From a virus, in the IMG/VR virus record IMGVR_UViG_3300006803_000021, positions 1 to 64,000 of that record: a DNA stretch of 64,000 nucleotides. One strand, 5' to 3'. The notes below the pieces were generated by a model. That model was given only the letters and a program-made list of their open reading frames with translations, had not been told where the DNA came from and did not search any database. Numbering within the stretch: the stretch's first letter is position 1; each line of letters begins with the position of its first letter. Shown here one piece after another: positions 23,832-33,921 of the stretch. Both the position numbers and the translations under genes were made by a program.

Positions 23832-24623
23832 TTAGGAGTCCTTGGGTTCCTCGAGTTTCTCATCGTCATGATTTTCTTCGACGTGATCATCACTTACCAT
23901 TTGATCAACTTCGCCTATTGCCTTTTCATCGTTTTCTGATGATGTCTTTCCATCATTTTCTTTAGCATCATTGACGACTGCCTCTTCGACAGGTTTTTCG
24001 TCGGTCGACACGACTACCTCTTCGACAGGTTTTTCGTCATCAACTTTGGTGGTTGATTTTTCGTCTGCTGGTTTTTGGACATTTCCATCAGATTTTTCCT
24101 CGTTCTTCGCGTTCTTCGCATTCTTCGCGTTCTTCGCATTCTTTGGTGGTGCCTTTGTAGGCTTCTCTGGAGATACCTTTTCAGGCTTCTTCTCAGGTGC
24201 CTTGAATTCAAAAATCGGCAATTCGACACCATTGATGATGACAGTACGATCTCCAGCATATTGAGCAGCAATCTCGTCAGGAATAGTGACCTTTCCTTTG
24301 AAAAGTCGATTCATCAGATCGCGATCAGGCTGAGGCATGCGATTGAAGTTCTGCATGAACACTCGAGGTGCTTCTTCCTTACGGAATCGCACATCGAAAA
24401 ACTTATCGAGAACGTCTTCACAAAATCGCTCGATAGTCGAATTCGGACGGTTAGATGGTTGGAAGTATTTCGAGTCGAAGCCTCCAGAGAGCGCAGTCTC
24501 TGATCCACCCATTGCAAGCCAAACAAGCTTGTCGAGAGTCTTTGTTGGTTCAGTCTTTGCAAGTTCTGCGTGATTCTTCGAATCGGTCATCAATTCGTGA
24601 TATGGACTTGGGTCTCGTGACAT
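23832..24623 (-). CDS. Hypothetical protein with repetitive acidic C-terminus
   Basis: 263 residues. Residues 1-135 look folded (helical, FCEDVLDKFFDVRFRKEE). From about 145 on the protein is low-complexity: Lys/Pro-rich, then four KNA tripeptides, then long Asp/Glu/Lys/Val repeats (EKPVEEVVVSTDEKPVEEAVV). It lies directly after rnh. An acidic C-terminal tail recalls phage SSB-type proteins, but no OB-fold or zinc motif is seen, so it is not called gp32. Confidence 0.65.
   Translation of the reverse strand: MSRDPSPYHELMTDSKNHAELAKTEPTKTLDKLVWLAMGGSETALSGGFDSKYFQPSNRPNSTIERFCEDVLDKFFDVRFRKEEAPRVFMQNFNRMPQPDRDLMNRLFKGKVTIPDEIAAQYAGDRTVIINGVELPIFEFKAPEKKPEKVSPEKPTKAPPKNAKNAKNAKNAKNEEKSDGNVQKPADEKSTTKVDDEKPVEEVVVSTDEKPVEEAVVNDAKENDGKTSSENDEKAIGEVDQMVSDDHVEENHDDEKLEEPKDS
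24103..24138. repeat. 9-bp tandem repeat (4 units)
   Basis: Four copies of TTCTTCGCG/TTCTTCGCA alternate strictly, so the larger unit is 18 bp, duplicated once. On the minus strand it encodes (KNA)4 in the 263-aa protein. Probably generated by replication slippage. Confidence 0.85.
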
Positions 24624-24634
24624 GTGTTTTTCCT

Positions 24635-25525
24635 TTACAGGTCTAGTTGCGTATGAGTTGCTTCAACGCCGGTTTTGTTCGGAACGAAATCGTTAGACTT
24701 CGACAGAAAGTTGCCAGCACGAAGTTCGGTGAAAAGTGATATGAGATCACCTTTCTTATTTTGTTGGCGGTGGAATTCGTCACTGATGGAATCAAGGATT
24801 GAACGCGGAGTCCGCTTGAGATCGATCAGAACTTCGTTGCGTTTCCAGTTGGCACGCATCTGTTCGGATGTGACACCCTTGACTTTGAGATAATCGAATT
24901 CCACCATGGGATCGATTGTCTCGGCAATGAACTTTCGAATTCGACCAGTGATAGGACGTTGACGCTTGCTTGGATTTACGAATGTGTCATCATCAGAAAT
25001 GAAGTTCGGAATATCATCTCCACCATCGCCATGCATGATAAGTCGTTTCAGGAAGCCAGGACCATTGTCGATCTCCTGCTTCTTGATTGGGTCCCATTGA
25101 CGAACACGCTTCGAAACAAGCTGAGACATATCCTTGTCTTTCGACACGATCATGTGCTTCCCAGGATGTCGAGATAGCTGGTACATGACATCGTCACCCT
25201 CAGCACCTGGAACTTTTACACATCGATAAGGCGAATGAGCCACCAAGGCGTCATACACTTCGTCACGAATGCGGAAGAGGTCCTGTGTTTCCTGGGATGG
25301 AGTTTCCGAATGAACACGACGTGCTTTGTAGTGTTCGAACTCGTCTTTGCGCCAGGATCGATGATCCGAGCATATGACCAATTCACCAAATTCGCTTCGG
25401 AACTCTGCGTTATATGTGCGAATCTTTCCGAGAAGGAATGTGGTCGAAAGTTCATCCATATGGCCGGTATGCATCGCTTTGAAAATCGACGCGGTGGCCA
25501 CGTTAAGATAATCGACTAAAATCAT
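24635..25525 (-). CDS. rnh: RNase H / 5'-3' exonuclease (T4 Rnh-like)
   Basis: 296 residues (T4: 305). Acidic metal-binding motifs are ILVDYLNV at the N-terminus, PGAEGDDVMYQL, VSKDKDMSQL and HGDGGDDIPN, in FEN-1 family order. It removes RNA primers from Okazaki fragments. It heads an operon behind the early promoter at 25551-25579 at the late/early block boundary. Confidence 0.95.
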   Translation of the reverse strand: MILVDYLNVATASIFKAMHTGHMDELSTTFLLGKIRTYNAEFRSEFGELVICSDHRSWRKDEFEHYKARRVHSETPSQETQDLFRIRDEVYDALVAHSPYRCVKVPGAEGDDVMYQLSRHPGKHMIVSKDKDMSQLVSKRVRQWDPIKKQEIDNGPGFLKRLIMHGDGGDDIPNFISDDDTFVNPSKRQRPITGRIRKFIAETIDPMVEFDYLKVKGVTSEQMRANWKRNEVLIDLKRTPRSILDSISDEFHRQQNKKGDLISLFTELRAGNFLSKSNDFVPNKTGVEATHTQLDL

Positions 25526-25550
25526 GAGGAAATCCTTATTTGATAGTTCA

Positions 25551-25579
25551 GTTATATCACACTAAACTTCAATTGTACA
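25551..25579 (-). promoter_or_regulatory. Early promoter of rnh-nrdJ operon
   Basis: Minus strand: TGTACA, 17 nt ending TGTGA, TATAAC. It marks the junction with the late tail-fibre genes upstream. Confidence 0.8.
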
Positions 25580-25596
25580 ACACTCTTTTCAGAAAG

Positions 25597-26169
25597 TTAG
25601 ACGAGATCACCATAGATCAGGAACGAATCCACGGAGTCTTCGGTGTAGCGAACTGCTGTGACCACACCGTAATTTCCATTGATTGTGTTTGCACCACTAC
25701 GAGATCGCAGTGTGCCTGTACCGAGTGGATCAATAACCAACGTGGCACCAAATGCTCCAATTTTGGTGAACTTAAGTGGTCGATTCTTCAGAAGACCTTC
25801 TGGGAACATAACCTCGATGGAATTGGCACTGCAATCAAGTGTGATAAGAACATCACCGTTAAAGTCTTCATCGAGAACTGTATACGAAGTCGCAGAGACT
25901 GTCTTTTCAGATGGTGGAATGAGAAGAAGACCTTGCTGATAGGTGGTCAGAAGCTCAGTACGAAGAGAATTGATTGCCGAAACAACGTTGGTCTTCGCGG
26001 TAGTTTCTAGATCAGTTAGTTCGCCTGTGCCAGCGACTGCACTTGCCGTCACATTGTACTCTTCAGCGATCTGTTGAGTTCTCGCGATGATCGAGTTTAG
26101 AGACACGACGAGACTCTCAACGTCGTTCGACATGGCGACTGATGGGATTTGGTTGGTTGGGATGGTCAT
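25597..26169 (-). CDS. Tail fibre/virion-associated protein
   Basis: 190 residues. The first 80 contain the motif TDLETTAKTNVVSAINSLRTEL, which matches the repeats of the larger fibre protein just upstream. The C-terminal half is beta-rich (YTVLDEDFNGDVLITLDCSA), like a fibre tip domain. It is the last gene of the late minus block, probably a fibre component attached through the shared repeat. Confidence 0.7.
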   Translation of the reverse strand: MTIPTNQIPSVAMSNDVESLVVSLNSIIARTQQIAEEYNVTASAVAGTGELTDLETTAKTNVVSAINSLRTELLTTYQQGLLLIPPSEKTVSATSYTVLDEDFNGDVLITLDCSANSIEVMFPEGLLKNRPLKFTKIGAFGATLVIDPLGTGTLRSRSGANTINGNYGVVTAVRYTEDSVDSFLIYGDLV

Positions 26170-26178
26170 GCTTTATCC

Positions 26179-27279
26179 TTATGATGATATTTTGACATAC
26201 GTACCTACAAAGATAGAGTTTCCACCAATTACAGCCTCAGAAGGTGTCTGAAGAGCTCGGTAGATACCTGTGAGATTTGATTCAATAGTTGGTCCATTCA
26301 CATCACTAGGTATCCAAGCAATACTTCCTACTCGTACAACAATCGATCCAATAGACCCATTCGTCAATTGTGAACTTACTGTTGACACAATTGATGGAAC
26401 TTGAGCAGCGATGGCCTCGGCCGTTCTAACCGGAGTCATGATCTTGTTGTTCACAGTTCCTTCTTGTGCAGCAGAGGTTGTCGAGATGATGCCACCAGAC
26501 AGAAGACCTTGTGCTGTGAGGTTGTTGATGCTCAATGTGCCTGTGATGGTCAACGAATTCAAAGTTGCTGCAACACTCACGGTAAGGTTCTCAACCGATA
26601 GATTTGTTGCATTCTGTGTAGCAATCGTTCCGAGACCTAATTGGCTTCGTGCTACAGAACTGTCAGTGATTCCGTAACCTGTAATTGTTGTTGGCTTACC
26701 AGAGAGATTTGCGAACGATCCATTGAAGGTACTGTCTGCTCTTCCCTTCAGCTCGTTGATGGCTCCACTGACATTCTTTGCAGTCGTTGACAGAGCTGTT
26801 CCACCTTGCTTTGTCTGAAGCTCGTTGATAGCGCTTACAACGTTGTCTCGTGAGTTTGTCTGCAGAGATTCGAGATTGCCGATCGATGCGAATGTCGAAA
26901 GAACCTCATTAAGTGATTCGACAACTGAATCTCGAGAACTAGTCTGTAGCTGCGAAATGTCTCCAAGATCAGCATGGACCTCGTTGACCGCACTTACGAG
27001 ACTCTCCTTGTTGATGGTGTCAAGAAGTGAAATGACTCCCAGATTGGTCTGAAACTCGGATGGTATCGTATAGTCCTGCACGAGTTCGTTGATGGCGTTA
27101 ACAATTGAGGTCTTGACAGTGGTCTGAAGAGTAGAAAGCTCCCCGACATCGACCAGAATGCTGTTTACGACATCAACTACCTCGATGGTTTTCAGATTGC
27201 CAGCGTTAATGCTTTCAACAAGCTGTCGATAAAGTGAGTCCCTGCTTAGGGGCGCGAAGTTTTCCTGCTGAATTGTCAT
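26179..27279 (-). CDS. Tail fibre protein with LQT-AINEL repeats
   Basis: 366 residues. Residues about 35-175 contain at least four imperfect repeats of 30-35 residues with the core LQT..RDSVVSAINEL (for example LQTTVKTSIVNAINEL, LQTNSRDNVVSAINEL). A Ser/Thr/Asn-rich beta region follows (LSVENLTVSVAATLNSLTI), then a C-terminal domain. The repeats and composition are typical of trimeric phage fibres that bind host receptors. Confidence 0.75.
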   Translation of the reverse strand: MTIQQENFAPLSRDSLYRQLVESINAGNLKTIEVVDVVNSILVDVGELSTLQTTVKTSIVNAINELVQDYTIPSEFQTNLGVISLLDTINKESLVSAVNEVHADLGDISQLQTSSRDSVVESLNEVLSTFASIGNLESLQTNSRDNVVSAINELQTKQGGTALSTTAKNVSGAINELKGRADSTFNGSFANLSGKPTTITGYGITDSSVARSQLGLGTIATQNATNLSVENLTVSVAATLNSLTITGTLSINNLTAQGLLSGGIISTTSAAQEGTVNNKIMTPVRTAEAIAAQVPSIVSTVSSQLTNGSIGSIVVRVGSIAWIPSDVNGPTIESNLTGIYRALQTPSEAVIGGNSIFVGTYVKISS

Positions 27280-27461
27280 GTGTCTAACGCTAGCCTTTCG
27301 ATAATGCCTTCAAGACGTTCGATGCGACTCTCAAGAGACCTTCTGTTTTGAAGGAACTTGATGCGACTTTGAAATCCTTCTAGGTCGGAGCTCAAAGTCG
27401 CATTGGTCGTTTTGTCGCGAAGTAGATTTGGTTCTCCAGATATTTTAACCAAGTGAGTCAT
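27276..27461 (-). CDS. Small coiled-coil virion protein (61 aa)
   Basis: Wedged with 4-nt overlap between the giant tail protein and the fibre. The C-terminal half (SLESRIERLEGIIERLAL) is a clear heptad coiled coil. It could be a fibre connector or chaperone. Confidence 0.6.
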   Translation of the reverse strand: MTHLVKISGEPNLLRDKTTNATLSSDLEGFQSRIKFLQNRRSLESRIERLEGIIERLALDT

Positions 27462-27462
27462 G

Positions 27463-30400
27463 TTAAATACTCGTGATCATTCTGAAGTTCTTCACCTTGG
27501 GGATATTGACGGAGTCATTCGAAAGAAGAACCAGCTTCGTCTGAACGAAGTGAACTCGATCGAATGTATCGTAGATGACAGGTCCGTCAACCCGCTGAGG
27601 ACTGAAGATTGATGGGTTCGTCGACGGGTTTGATCTTCCGATGTATGTCCAAGGTTTGTTGGTGATCACGTCGTTGTCATCGTTCGAAAGAGCTCTGACA
27701 TACACATCAATCTGAGCATCATTCGGAAGAGCAGCGTCGAAGAAGACAGACACTTTGTCAGTGCTGAAGCCTTCTTTGAGTCCGATCGGTTTGGTGACAT
27801 AGCGAGAAAGTGCATTGCCTCCTGATGCAGAGTTCTCGAGATTGTCGTATGCGACAGTAGCTCCTGATGTATTGTCATCAGTGATAGTGATAGATGGATT
27901 CAGACTGAAGTAGCCAGAACCACCATTGATCAAGTTTATGCCAGTGAGATACCCTGATCCGTCCAATACAGCTTCAGCGATTGCGCCAGAACCTTCATCA
28001 CTGTCGATCGTAACGACTGGGTTGACGAGAGGAACACTGCCTTGATTGGTAACTTCGAATCCGCCTTCAATCAATGCATAGAGGTTAATCAGGTTCTTGA
28101 TAACCTTCGACTGATGGTACTGATTGAAGAAGATTGGAGACACGTATGGATCGGCCGTTTCGAGATCGACTCGAATGACTAGGTCTTCAAGACCGGTGCG
28201 AATGATCATGCGCTCATCGAAGTTGGCGAGCTGAGACCCACGAATATCTATCGACTTGGTAGATCGTGATTGATCAGTCACACCGGTTGCGACCAATGTC
28301 GTGGAAGTGTCTTTGAAATCGTTGAAGATCAGCTGTGAGTTGAGCTCGTCAAACACTTGATCAACATCAGTTGGTTCATTCACAAGGGTGAAGTACGAGT
28401 CTTCAATCGTGTTGAATCGACAGATGTTGACACCCATAGTCAAGTCTTCGTTCTGGTAACGGTTCCATGAGGCTCCATCTGCAGTTCTGAATGTCGCGCC
28501 CTGAATGACAGAGTTGGTCGACGCATTTCCTGATCCAGTGTTGATCGATCCGACTTCCGACGTGTAGATTTCGTAGTCGATCGAAGAAGTGCGAAGCGTG
28601 ATCGCATACTCTTCATCAGGCTGAAGGTATATCGGAATAGGGAATGTCACTCGTGTTGGAGCAGCAAGAATCGAAGAAATCGATGACAGGTCTCTCGGAA
28701 GATTGATGTCATCACGATTCAACTGAACACTCGATCGGCGAATGATCTCAGACGATTTCGGCGAACCATTCTCGACATAGCGAATATCGATTGTCACGGG
28801 TACATTCGACTCGACAGGGATTTTCGAGAAGAACAGATCGAGTGATTCGATGAACACACCATTCGGGAAAGCATTCTTCGTGACAATGAACGTCTGAGCA
28901 ATCAATGGACGCTTCGAGTCCGCGATTTCGTCATAGCGATTATCGACAGTGTTCTGTTGTTGAAGGTCGTAGTTCTCAGTTCCGTAGAAGTCGTATGTCG
29001 AGTGAGACACTGCACTCTTTGGGTTGTTTGGATCGACAGAGAAACTGAACTCTCGCTTGCCAGCAGGGATTGCGAGACGTGGAATGTCAACAAACCCAGT
29101 GATCGTACCGGTGATGTCAGCTGTAAGACCGTCGACTGGATTAAGTGTCCTGTCGAGCAAGATGTCATGAACTTCTTCATCGAAACGAACAGTTGAGCCT
29201 GGTTCGTTGTACCTCCACAGAGATTCGGAATTCGCAGCTGCTGCTCCCCACCAGTTTCCGTCCTTGTTGACAATGCTGTCAGAACGCTTCTTGTCGATGA
29301 AGAAGTAGAACTTCTCGAAAGGCTTCAGACCAGTGACACTGAAACGAACCCTCTTTGGCTTCATGAATGGAATGATGCGAGTGTTCGTTCGGCGACGCCA
29401 GAGGAAGAACCCTCTGCTCTTCGAAAGCACTTGCTGAGGCTTATCGGAAACCCATGATGACCACCGAGTTCGACGGAAGATGAAGCCTGTGCGTCTGCGA
29501 CTGATGTGCAGATATTCCGAATCAGAGTCAAGTGGAGGATTGTAAAGTGATTGACCAATGAAGCTTCGAACAGTGTAAGGGGTGACCCTGACCGATTTGG
29601 TAGCATTGTTGTTTTGGAATAGGTTCTCAGAATCGAAGTTACGAGTAAAGAACGTGCCGTAGTCTTCGTTCTCACCAATGCGAACATTTGCACGATCAGT
29701 AGAGACAGCCATCTTCACCGTGTCGACAGCAAACTCTGGACGAATGAGCTTCAATTCAGGATCGACAGAAACTGAATAGTCGTTATCTTCGACTTCACCG
29801 ATCCCGTGATCAGAGAAGTTGTCGACAATGAAGCCAGTGTTGAAACGGATCGTTCCGTCAGTGTCGTAAATCCTCGAGTTCTTCGCTTCGGATTCGAGAA
29901 GAGTCAACAGAACTTCTTCTTCGACACGATCGAGTCGCTTGTCGAGGCGACCAATATCTTCCATCGTGTAACGACGAATCTGGTCACTGGTGAAGTCGAT
30001 GTCATCCAGATTCTGCATGTTCGAACGAATGTCCAGTCGATAAAGACCCATCGAGTTCTCAGGAGTTTTCGGATAGACAGAGTTGGCATCTGGCTTTCCG
30101 AGCACATATTGAATCGCACCGTTGATGTCAACGGTGACAAGGTCTTTGCGAGGCAGATATGATGAAGTCGAGACTTGTACATTGCTGAGTGGAGCAGGAA
30201 CGGTGTTCGAAGTCAAAGCAGTCAAACCAGCAGTTATGACGTCTGGTCGAAAGTCGATGCAGTTCAACAGATTGAGCTTCACTCCAGAGTCAGTGTCGTA
30301 TGTTGGACTGTCCTTCGTGCTTTCGTAAGAATTCGCGACATAGAAGAAGTTACCTGAACGACTGTAACGAGTGTACTCCACACGAAGTGTGACACCGATC

Positions 30401-32445
30401 ACATTCTGACCTGGGTTCAACTCAATAGATCCTAAGTCGTAGAAGCGATCACGCTGACCATTATCGAATGTGAACTTCGAGCTGATCTCAACGTCTGTCG
30501 TATTGTCGTATACACGAACGTTCACAATATCAACATGAGGCAGCGCGTACTTTCGAGCACCTGCGTTGACGGTGTCAGAAGTGACAATGACTTGTTCTGC
30601 GACAAGAGTCTTGGAAGCTGGAGTGATGACGTTGGTCGTCTTGGTGATAAGGTCAATTGCACCAGCAGTAGCACTTGCGACAGTCAACGTTTTGCCATCA
30701 TTCGAAATGAGAATGCTCGTAGGGTTGGTGTAGACTCCACCTTGGACAGATATGAAGTTGAATTCTTCGTTCGTTTCAACCAAGTTGACATTTCGCGTTC
30801 CGACGAAGAGCTCTGCACCAGGAAGGCTGAATGCAACCGTTCCGCCAGCAACCGAACCAGCAAGATACGACGTTTTCTGCACTATAGCTGTTTCGGAAAC
30901 AGACGAGATGTTCTCAGACGAGAGTTGGAAAACGAGTGGTGCATTTTCGGTCGATTGAATGGTGAAGCCTGCACCAACCAGATCGGCTGTAAAGGTTGGT
31001 GAAGCTCCTTGGATGGAGGTTGCTGTCGTCAAGTCACCAGTTGCGATCACATTCGAGATGTAGGCACGGAAAACCGTCGCGCTAACTCGTTGGAATGAAT
31101 CGACGACGCATTCTCCTATTACATCAAGGCCGACATCCAAAATCTCAATCGTTTGCCGTTGACCGATGAACGCATCAGCGCCAGCCATATTTTCGATCTC
31201 GATGTAGTTTCCGTAAGAGGTAGAGAAGATACCTGGATTTAGCTCGGATGAGTCGATTGTCCGTTTGACCTCAAGAAGGGTCGAACCGATGTTCTCCACT
31301 TTGAAGCCATTGACGTATGCGAGGCCTTTCGAAAGAGTGACACCGAAGCGATCGAGGTTGATGACTGTGCCGGAATTTTCAGTTTCGATGCTTGCACTGT
31401 TCGTGATGATAACGAAGTCAGATGCTCCAACACTTTCGATCACAAAGTCACCCTCGATGTTTGGGGTGAAGAGAGACACAGTTTCGTCAGGGAGATAAGT
31501 GTGTTCGCCATTGAGCGAGACCCTTACTCGGAATGGGATATTCGTTGGAGTCACAGAGCGAACTGATCGCTGAACTGAATTCGTCGTTTCGATCTCGAAT
31601 TCGTCAACAACGAAATTTCCAGATTGGTCATATGTTCGAGATGCAAGGATTCGACCAATCTCATTGAGCCTTGGGTCTTCGACGATATTGCGAAGTGCGC
31701 CAGCAGAGATGTCAGCAACTGTGATGAAGTTCACCGGAGTCTCTTCGAAGAACTGATATGCTTTCAGCTCATACTCATATGTGAAGCGATGTGCGCCTGG
31801 AGCATTCGAGTTTGGCGAACCATTCGAAGGATCGAGAAGCTCTTTGTCCTGTAAAGGCGTGATGAATGATTCTTCAACTTGAAGACCGATCGTACCTGTG
31901 AAGTCCGAAGAGTTGTCACTTACAACAATCGATGTGTCTTCGATTTCGAAGAAGTAATCATTGTAGAAGTAGACGCCATTCTCGATTCGAGCAATCAGAC
32001 CGAAGCGATCGTCGATGTTCAACTGGGAAACTCGAACACGATAGGAAGTACCATCAGTCTGTAGAATCGAGTTGATCTGCACATTTTCACCCAGGACGAA
32101 GTTGCCGTGGAGGTTGAAATGTGTTTCGGTTTCTGAGTAGTTGGTCACAGTGAAGCGAGAGATAGGGTTTCCGTCAACAGATTCGACAAGGTCCTTTTCG
32201 ATGATCTCACTGATCTGGACAGGTACGCCGCTAAAGTCCTTTTCGATTCGAATGACTCGACTCTGAATGATCGATGGCTTACCACCAATGACAGAGGAGC
32301 CATTTTTGAAAAGGTGTTTTCCAATAGACGCAATCTGGCTCTGAAGGTGCTGCTGGGCGGCATTCAGCTCTCTCGACTGAATTCCGAAATCTGAGCGGAA
32401 CAGGACCTTCAGAAACTTCTTTGTGTCATTATGGTAAATGCTCAT
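27463..32445 (-). CDS. Giant tail/baseplate protein (DUF4815-like)
   Basis: 1660 residues. The N-terminus (KVLFRSDFGIQSRELNAAQQ, then KHLFKNGSSVIGG) matches the DUF4815 domain of T4-like virion proteins, known from marine and rhizobial phages as fibre or baseplate components. Mostly beta-rich throughout. A Gly-rich GSGY module occurs near residues 1460-1530 (INLINGGSGYFSLNPSITIT). The ATG overlaps the previous stop (ATGA). It is likely the structural hub of the long tail fibre attachment. Confidence 0.75.
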   Translation of the reverse strand: MSIYHNDTKKFLKVLFRSDFGIQSRELNAAQQHLQSQIASIGKHLFKNGSSVIGGKPSIIQSRVIRIEKDFSGVPVQISEIIEKDLVESVDGNPISRFTVTNYSETETHFNLHGNFVLGENVQINSILQTDGTSYRVRVSQLNIDDRFGLIARIENGVYFYNDYFFEIEDTSIVVSDNSSDFTGTIGLQVEESFITPLQDKELLDPSNGSPNSNAPGAHRFTYEYELKAYQFFEETPVNFITVADISAGALRNIVEDPRLNEIGRILASRTYDQSGNFVVDEFEIETTNSVQRSVRSVTPTNIPFRVRVSLNGEHTYLPDETVSLFTPNIEGDFVIESVGASDFVIITNSASIETENSGTVINLDRFGVTLSKGLAYVNGFKVENIGSTLLEVKRTIDSSELNPGIFSTSYGNYIEIENMAGADAFIGQRQTIEILDVGLDVIGECVVDSFQRVSATVFRAYISNVIATGDLTTATSIQGASPTFTADLVGAGFTIQSTENAPLVFQLSSENISSVSETAIVQKTSYLAGSVAGGTVAFSLPGAELFVGTRNVNLVETNEEFNFISVQGGVYTNPTSILISNDGKTLTVASATAGAIDLITKTTNVITPASKTLVAEQVIVTSDTVNAGARKYALPHVDIVNVRVYDNTTDVEISSKFTFDNGQRDRFYDLGSIELNPGQNVIGVTLRVEYTRYSRSGNFFYVANSYESTKDSPTYDTDSGVKLNLLNCIDFRPDVITAGLTALTSNTVPAPLSNVQVSTSSYLPRKDLVTVDINGAIQYVLGKPDANSVYPKTPENSMGLYRLDIRSNMQNLDDIDFTSDQIRRYTMEDIGRLDKRLDRVEEEVLLTLLESEAKNSRIYDTDGTIRFNTGFIVDNFSDHGIGEVEDNDYSVSVDPELKLIRPEFAVDTVKMAVSTDRANVRIGENEDYGTFFTRNFDSENLFQNNNATKSVRVTPYTVRSFIGQSLYNPPLDSDSEYLHISRRRTGFIFRRTRWSSWVSDKPQQVLSKSRGFFLWRRRTNTRIIPFMKPKRVRFSVTGLKPFEKFYFFIDKKRSDSIVNKDGNWWGAAAANSESLWRYNEPGSTVRFDEEVHDILLDRTLNPVDGLTADITGTITGFVDIPRLAIPAGKREFSFSVDPNNPKSAVSHSTYDFYGTENYDLQQQNTVDNRYDEIADSKRPLIAQTFIVTKNAFPNGVFIESLDLFFSKIPVESNVPVTIDIRYVENGSPKSSEIIRRSSVQLNRDDINLPRDLSSISSILAAPTRVTFPIPIYLQPDEEYAITLRTSSIDYEIYTSEVGSINTGSGNASTNSVIQGATFRTADGASWNRYQNEDLTMGVNICRFNTIEDSYFTLVNEPTDVDQVFDELNSQLIFNDFKDTSTTLVATGVTDQSRSTKSIDIRGSQLANFDERMIIRTGLEDLVIRVDLETADPYVSPIFFNQYHQSKVIKNLINLYALIEGGFEVTNQGSVPLVNPVVTIDSDEGSGAIAEAVLDGSGYLTGINLINGGSGYFSLNPSITITDDNTSGATVAYDNLENSASGGNALSRYVTKPIGLKEGFSTDKVSVFFDAALPNDAQIDVYVRALSNDDNDVITNKPWTYIGRSNPSTNPSIFSPQRVDGPVIYDTFDRVHFVQTKLVLLSNDSVNIPKVKNFRMITSI

Positions 32446-33851
32446 GTCAGTTCCAATCTAAACTTGTATACGTTAACCTGATCGAGGGCGTGGACGATCG
32501 GTGTTGCGCGGTTTTCGTGGAGAACGATTTCTCCAATAGGTGGTTTTGAAGGGTTCACAACTGACTCGATGGACGTTGTGAACGCATTCGTTGAGATCGA
32601 TTCGCCGACGATAAAACCGGGACCAATCATTCTCTGATATTTTACTTCTCTGGTCGAAGTTGAATCAAGTACCTTCGTGATCGTTCCGGAAATCTGACCG
32701 ATGATCCAGTCATCTTGTTGGAATTCGTGGTTCTCGACGAATCTCAATGTCCCGCGAAGGTCTTCTTGGTCCTCAGTGAACAGCGAGTGGTAAAGAACGA
32801 ACGAGTTAATGTCACCAAATTGGCTTCGCTGGGGATCAGTTTCGACTCGAAATCCGAGAGTTGTTCCTTCGATGATCGTTTGCAAATTTGTGCCAATGTT
32901 ACCAGGGTCGAGGAACACCGTGGATATAAATCCAGTGCCTGAAGTCGACGGTATTTTGATGTTAGCCCATGTGTAGTCTCGGCCTGGGTTTGTGATCTCG
33001 ATCACCCAGGCTCCCTTTTGTGTGTTGAACCGACTGATTCGAGCAGTTGCACCAACACCATCCCCGACAATCACTGGTTGATCGGTGAATTTGAAATTGC
33101 TGCCGGTGTTGTAGACCTGACAGCCAAGAACACGACCGAACGAATTCGGTTCTTCGAAGCTTGTGACAGGGAATTTTGCAGTATCGCCGAAGCGAGAGTC
33201 AAGGAATTCGTCGATTTTTCCGACGTTCATCCATGAGTATCCGTCCACGGCATTGACTTCAACTTCGTTCAAAACGGTCTGGGATGGAGCAATGAGTGAA
33301 GGGTTGAACTTGTTCGTGATGTTGATGTATACGTAACCATTCGACACAGCATAGAAGTCATTCCTGAGGGACGTTTCGAACAGTGAACGATAGGTTGTGC
33401 CTGCCACCCACAGTTTACGTCTTGCTAGCAACTGCATCTCATCGGATTTGATCCGTTGTAAGAAGGTCAAACGGTTTTGAATCTCGATTTCGCTAATACC
33501 AAACTCCCAATAAGAAGAAACAAAAGAGATCACACCATTTGTAGCATCGGCCAGAAGTGTCGAATCGAAATCGAGTGTCACATCATTTCCTGAAACGCTC
33601 AAGATGTCGACTTCAAGGTTTTGGAATTCAATGACATTAGACGCGTCGCGAATAATGGCCTTTGTGATGCCATAAGCGGTGATGAAACTTGTCGAAACGG
33701 GAAGTGTCAAAATTGTAGGGTTTCCAGCCGTGGAAGATGATATTTCGAAAGTTAAGTCCCATTCATCAGAAGATGTTACTCCAAGACTCAACTGAGCAGA
33801 TGACTTCAGCGCCTGAAGGATCGGGATATTGAGTTGTAAAGCCTGTATCAT
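32442..33851 (-). CDS. Virion structural protein, baseplate/fibre-associated
   Basis: 469 residues, beta-rich. At about 240-310 it has VYNTGSNFKFTDQPVIVGDG and a second TNPGRDYTWANIKI segment, the same kind of module as in the sheath and the 1660-aa protein. The C-terminus (VHALDQVNVYKFRLELT) is coupled to the giant gene by 4 nt. No named family is recognised. Confidence 0.65.
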   Translation of the reverse strand: MIQALQLNIPILQALKSSAQLSLGVTSSDEWDLTFEISSSTAGNPTILTLPVSTSFITAYGITKAIIRDASNVIEFQNLEVDILSVSGNDVTLDFDSTLLADATNGVISFVSSYWEFGISEIEIQNRLTFLQRIKSDEMQLLARRKLWVAGTTYRSLFETSLRNDFYAVSNGYVYINITNKFNPSLIAPSQTVLNEVEVNAVDGYSWMNVGKIDEFLDSRFGDTAKFPVTSFEEPNSFGRVLGCQVYNTGSNFKFTDQPVIVGDGVGATARISRFNTQKGAWVIEITNPGRDYTWANIKIPSTSGTGFISTVFLDPGNIGTNLQTIIEGTTLGFRVETDPQRSQFGDINSFVLYHSLFTEDQEDLRGTLRFVENHEFQQDDWIIGQISGTITKVLDSTSTREVKYQRMIGPGFIVGESISTNAFTTSIESVVNPSKPPIGEIVLHENRATPIVHALDQVNVYKFRLELT

Positions 33852-33921
33852 TTGATTCGCTTACCTTTTTGTCATTATGGAATATTGCATGTCTCTCATG
33901 TAAACTGTCACGTTATTCTTA

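Noticed and set aside
23832-24623. SSB gp32 call based on acidic tail near rnh
   Set aside because: No zinc-binding Cys/His set or OB-fold pattern is visible, and the tail is repetitive Lys/Pro/Glu rather than the gp32 type.
33876-33904. Early-type promoter before the 469-aa tail gene
   Set aside because: TTTACA is present, but with a 17-nt spacer the -10 would be TCCATA; a usable -10 needs 19 nt, outside the otherwise invariant spacing.
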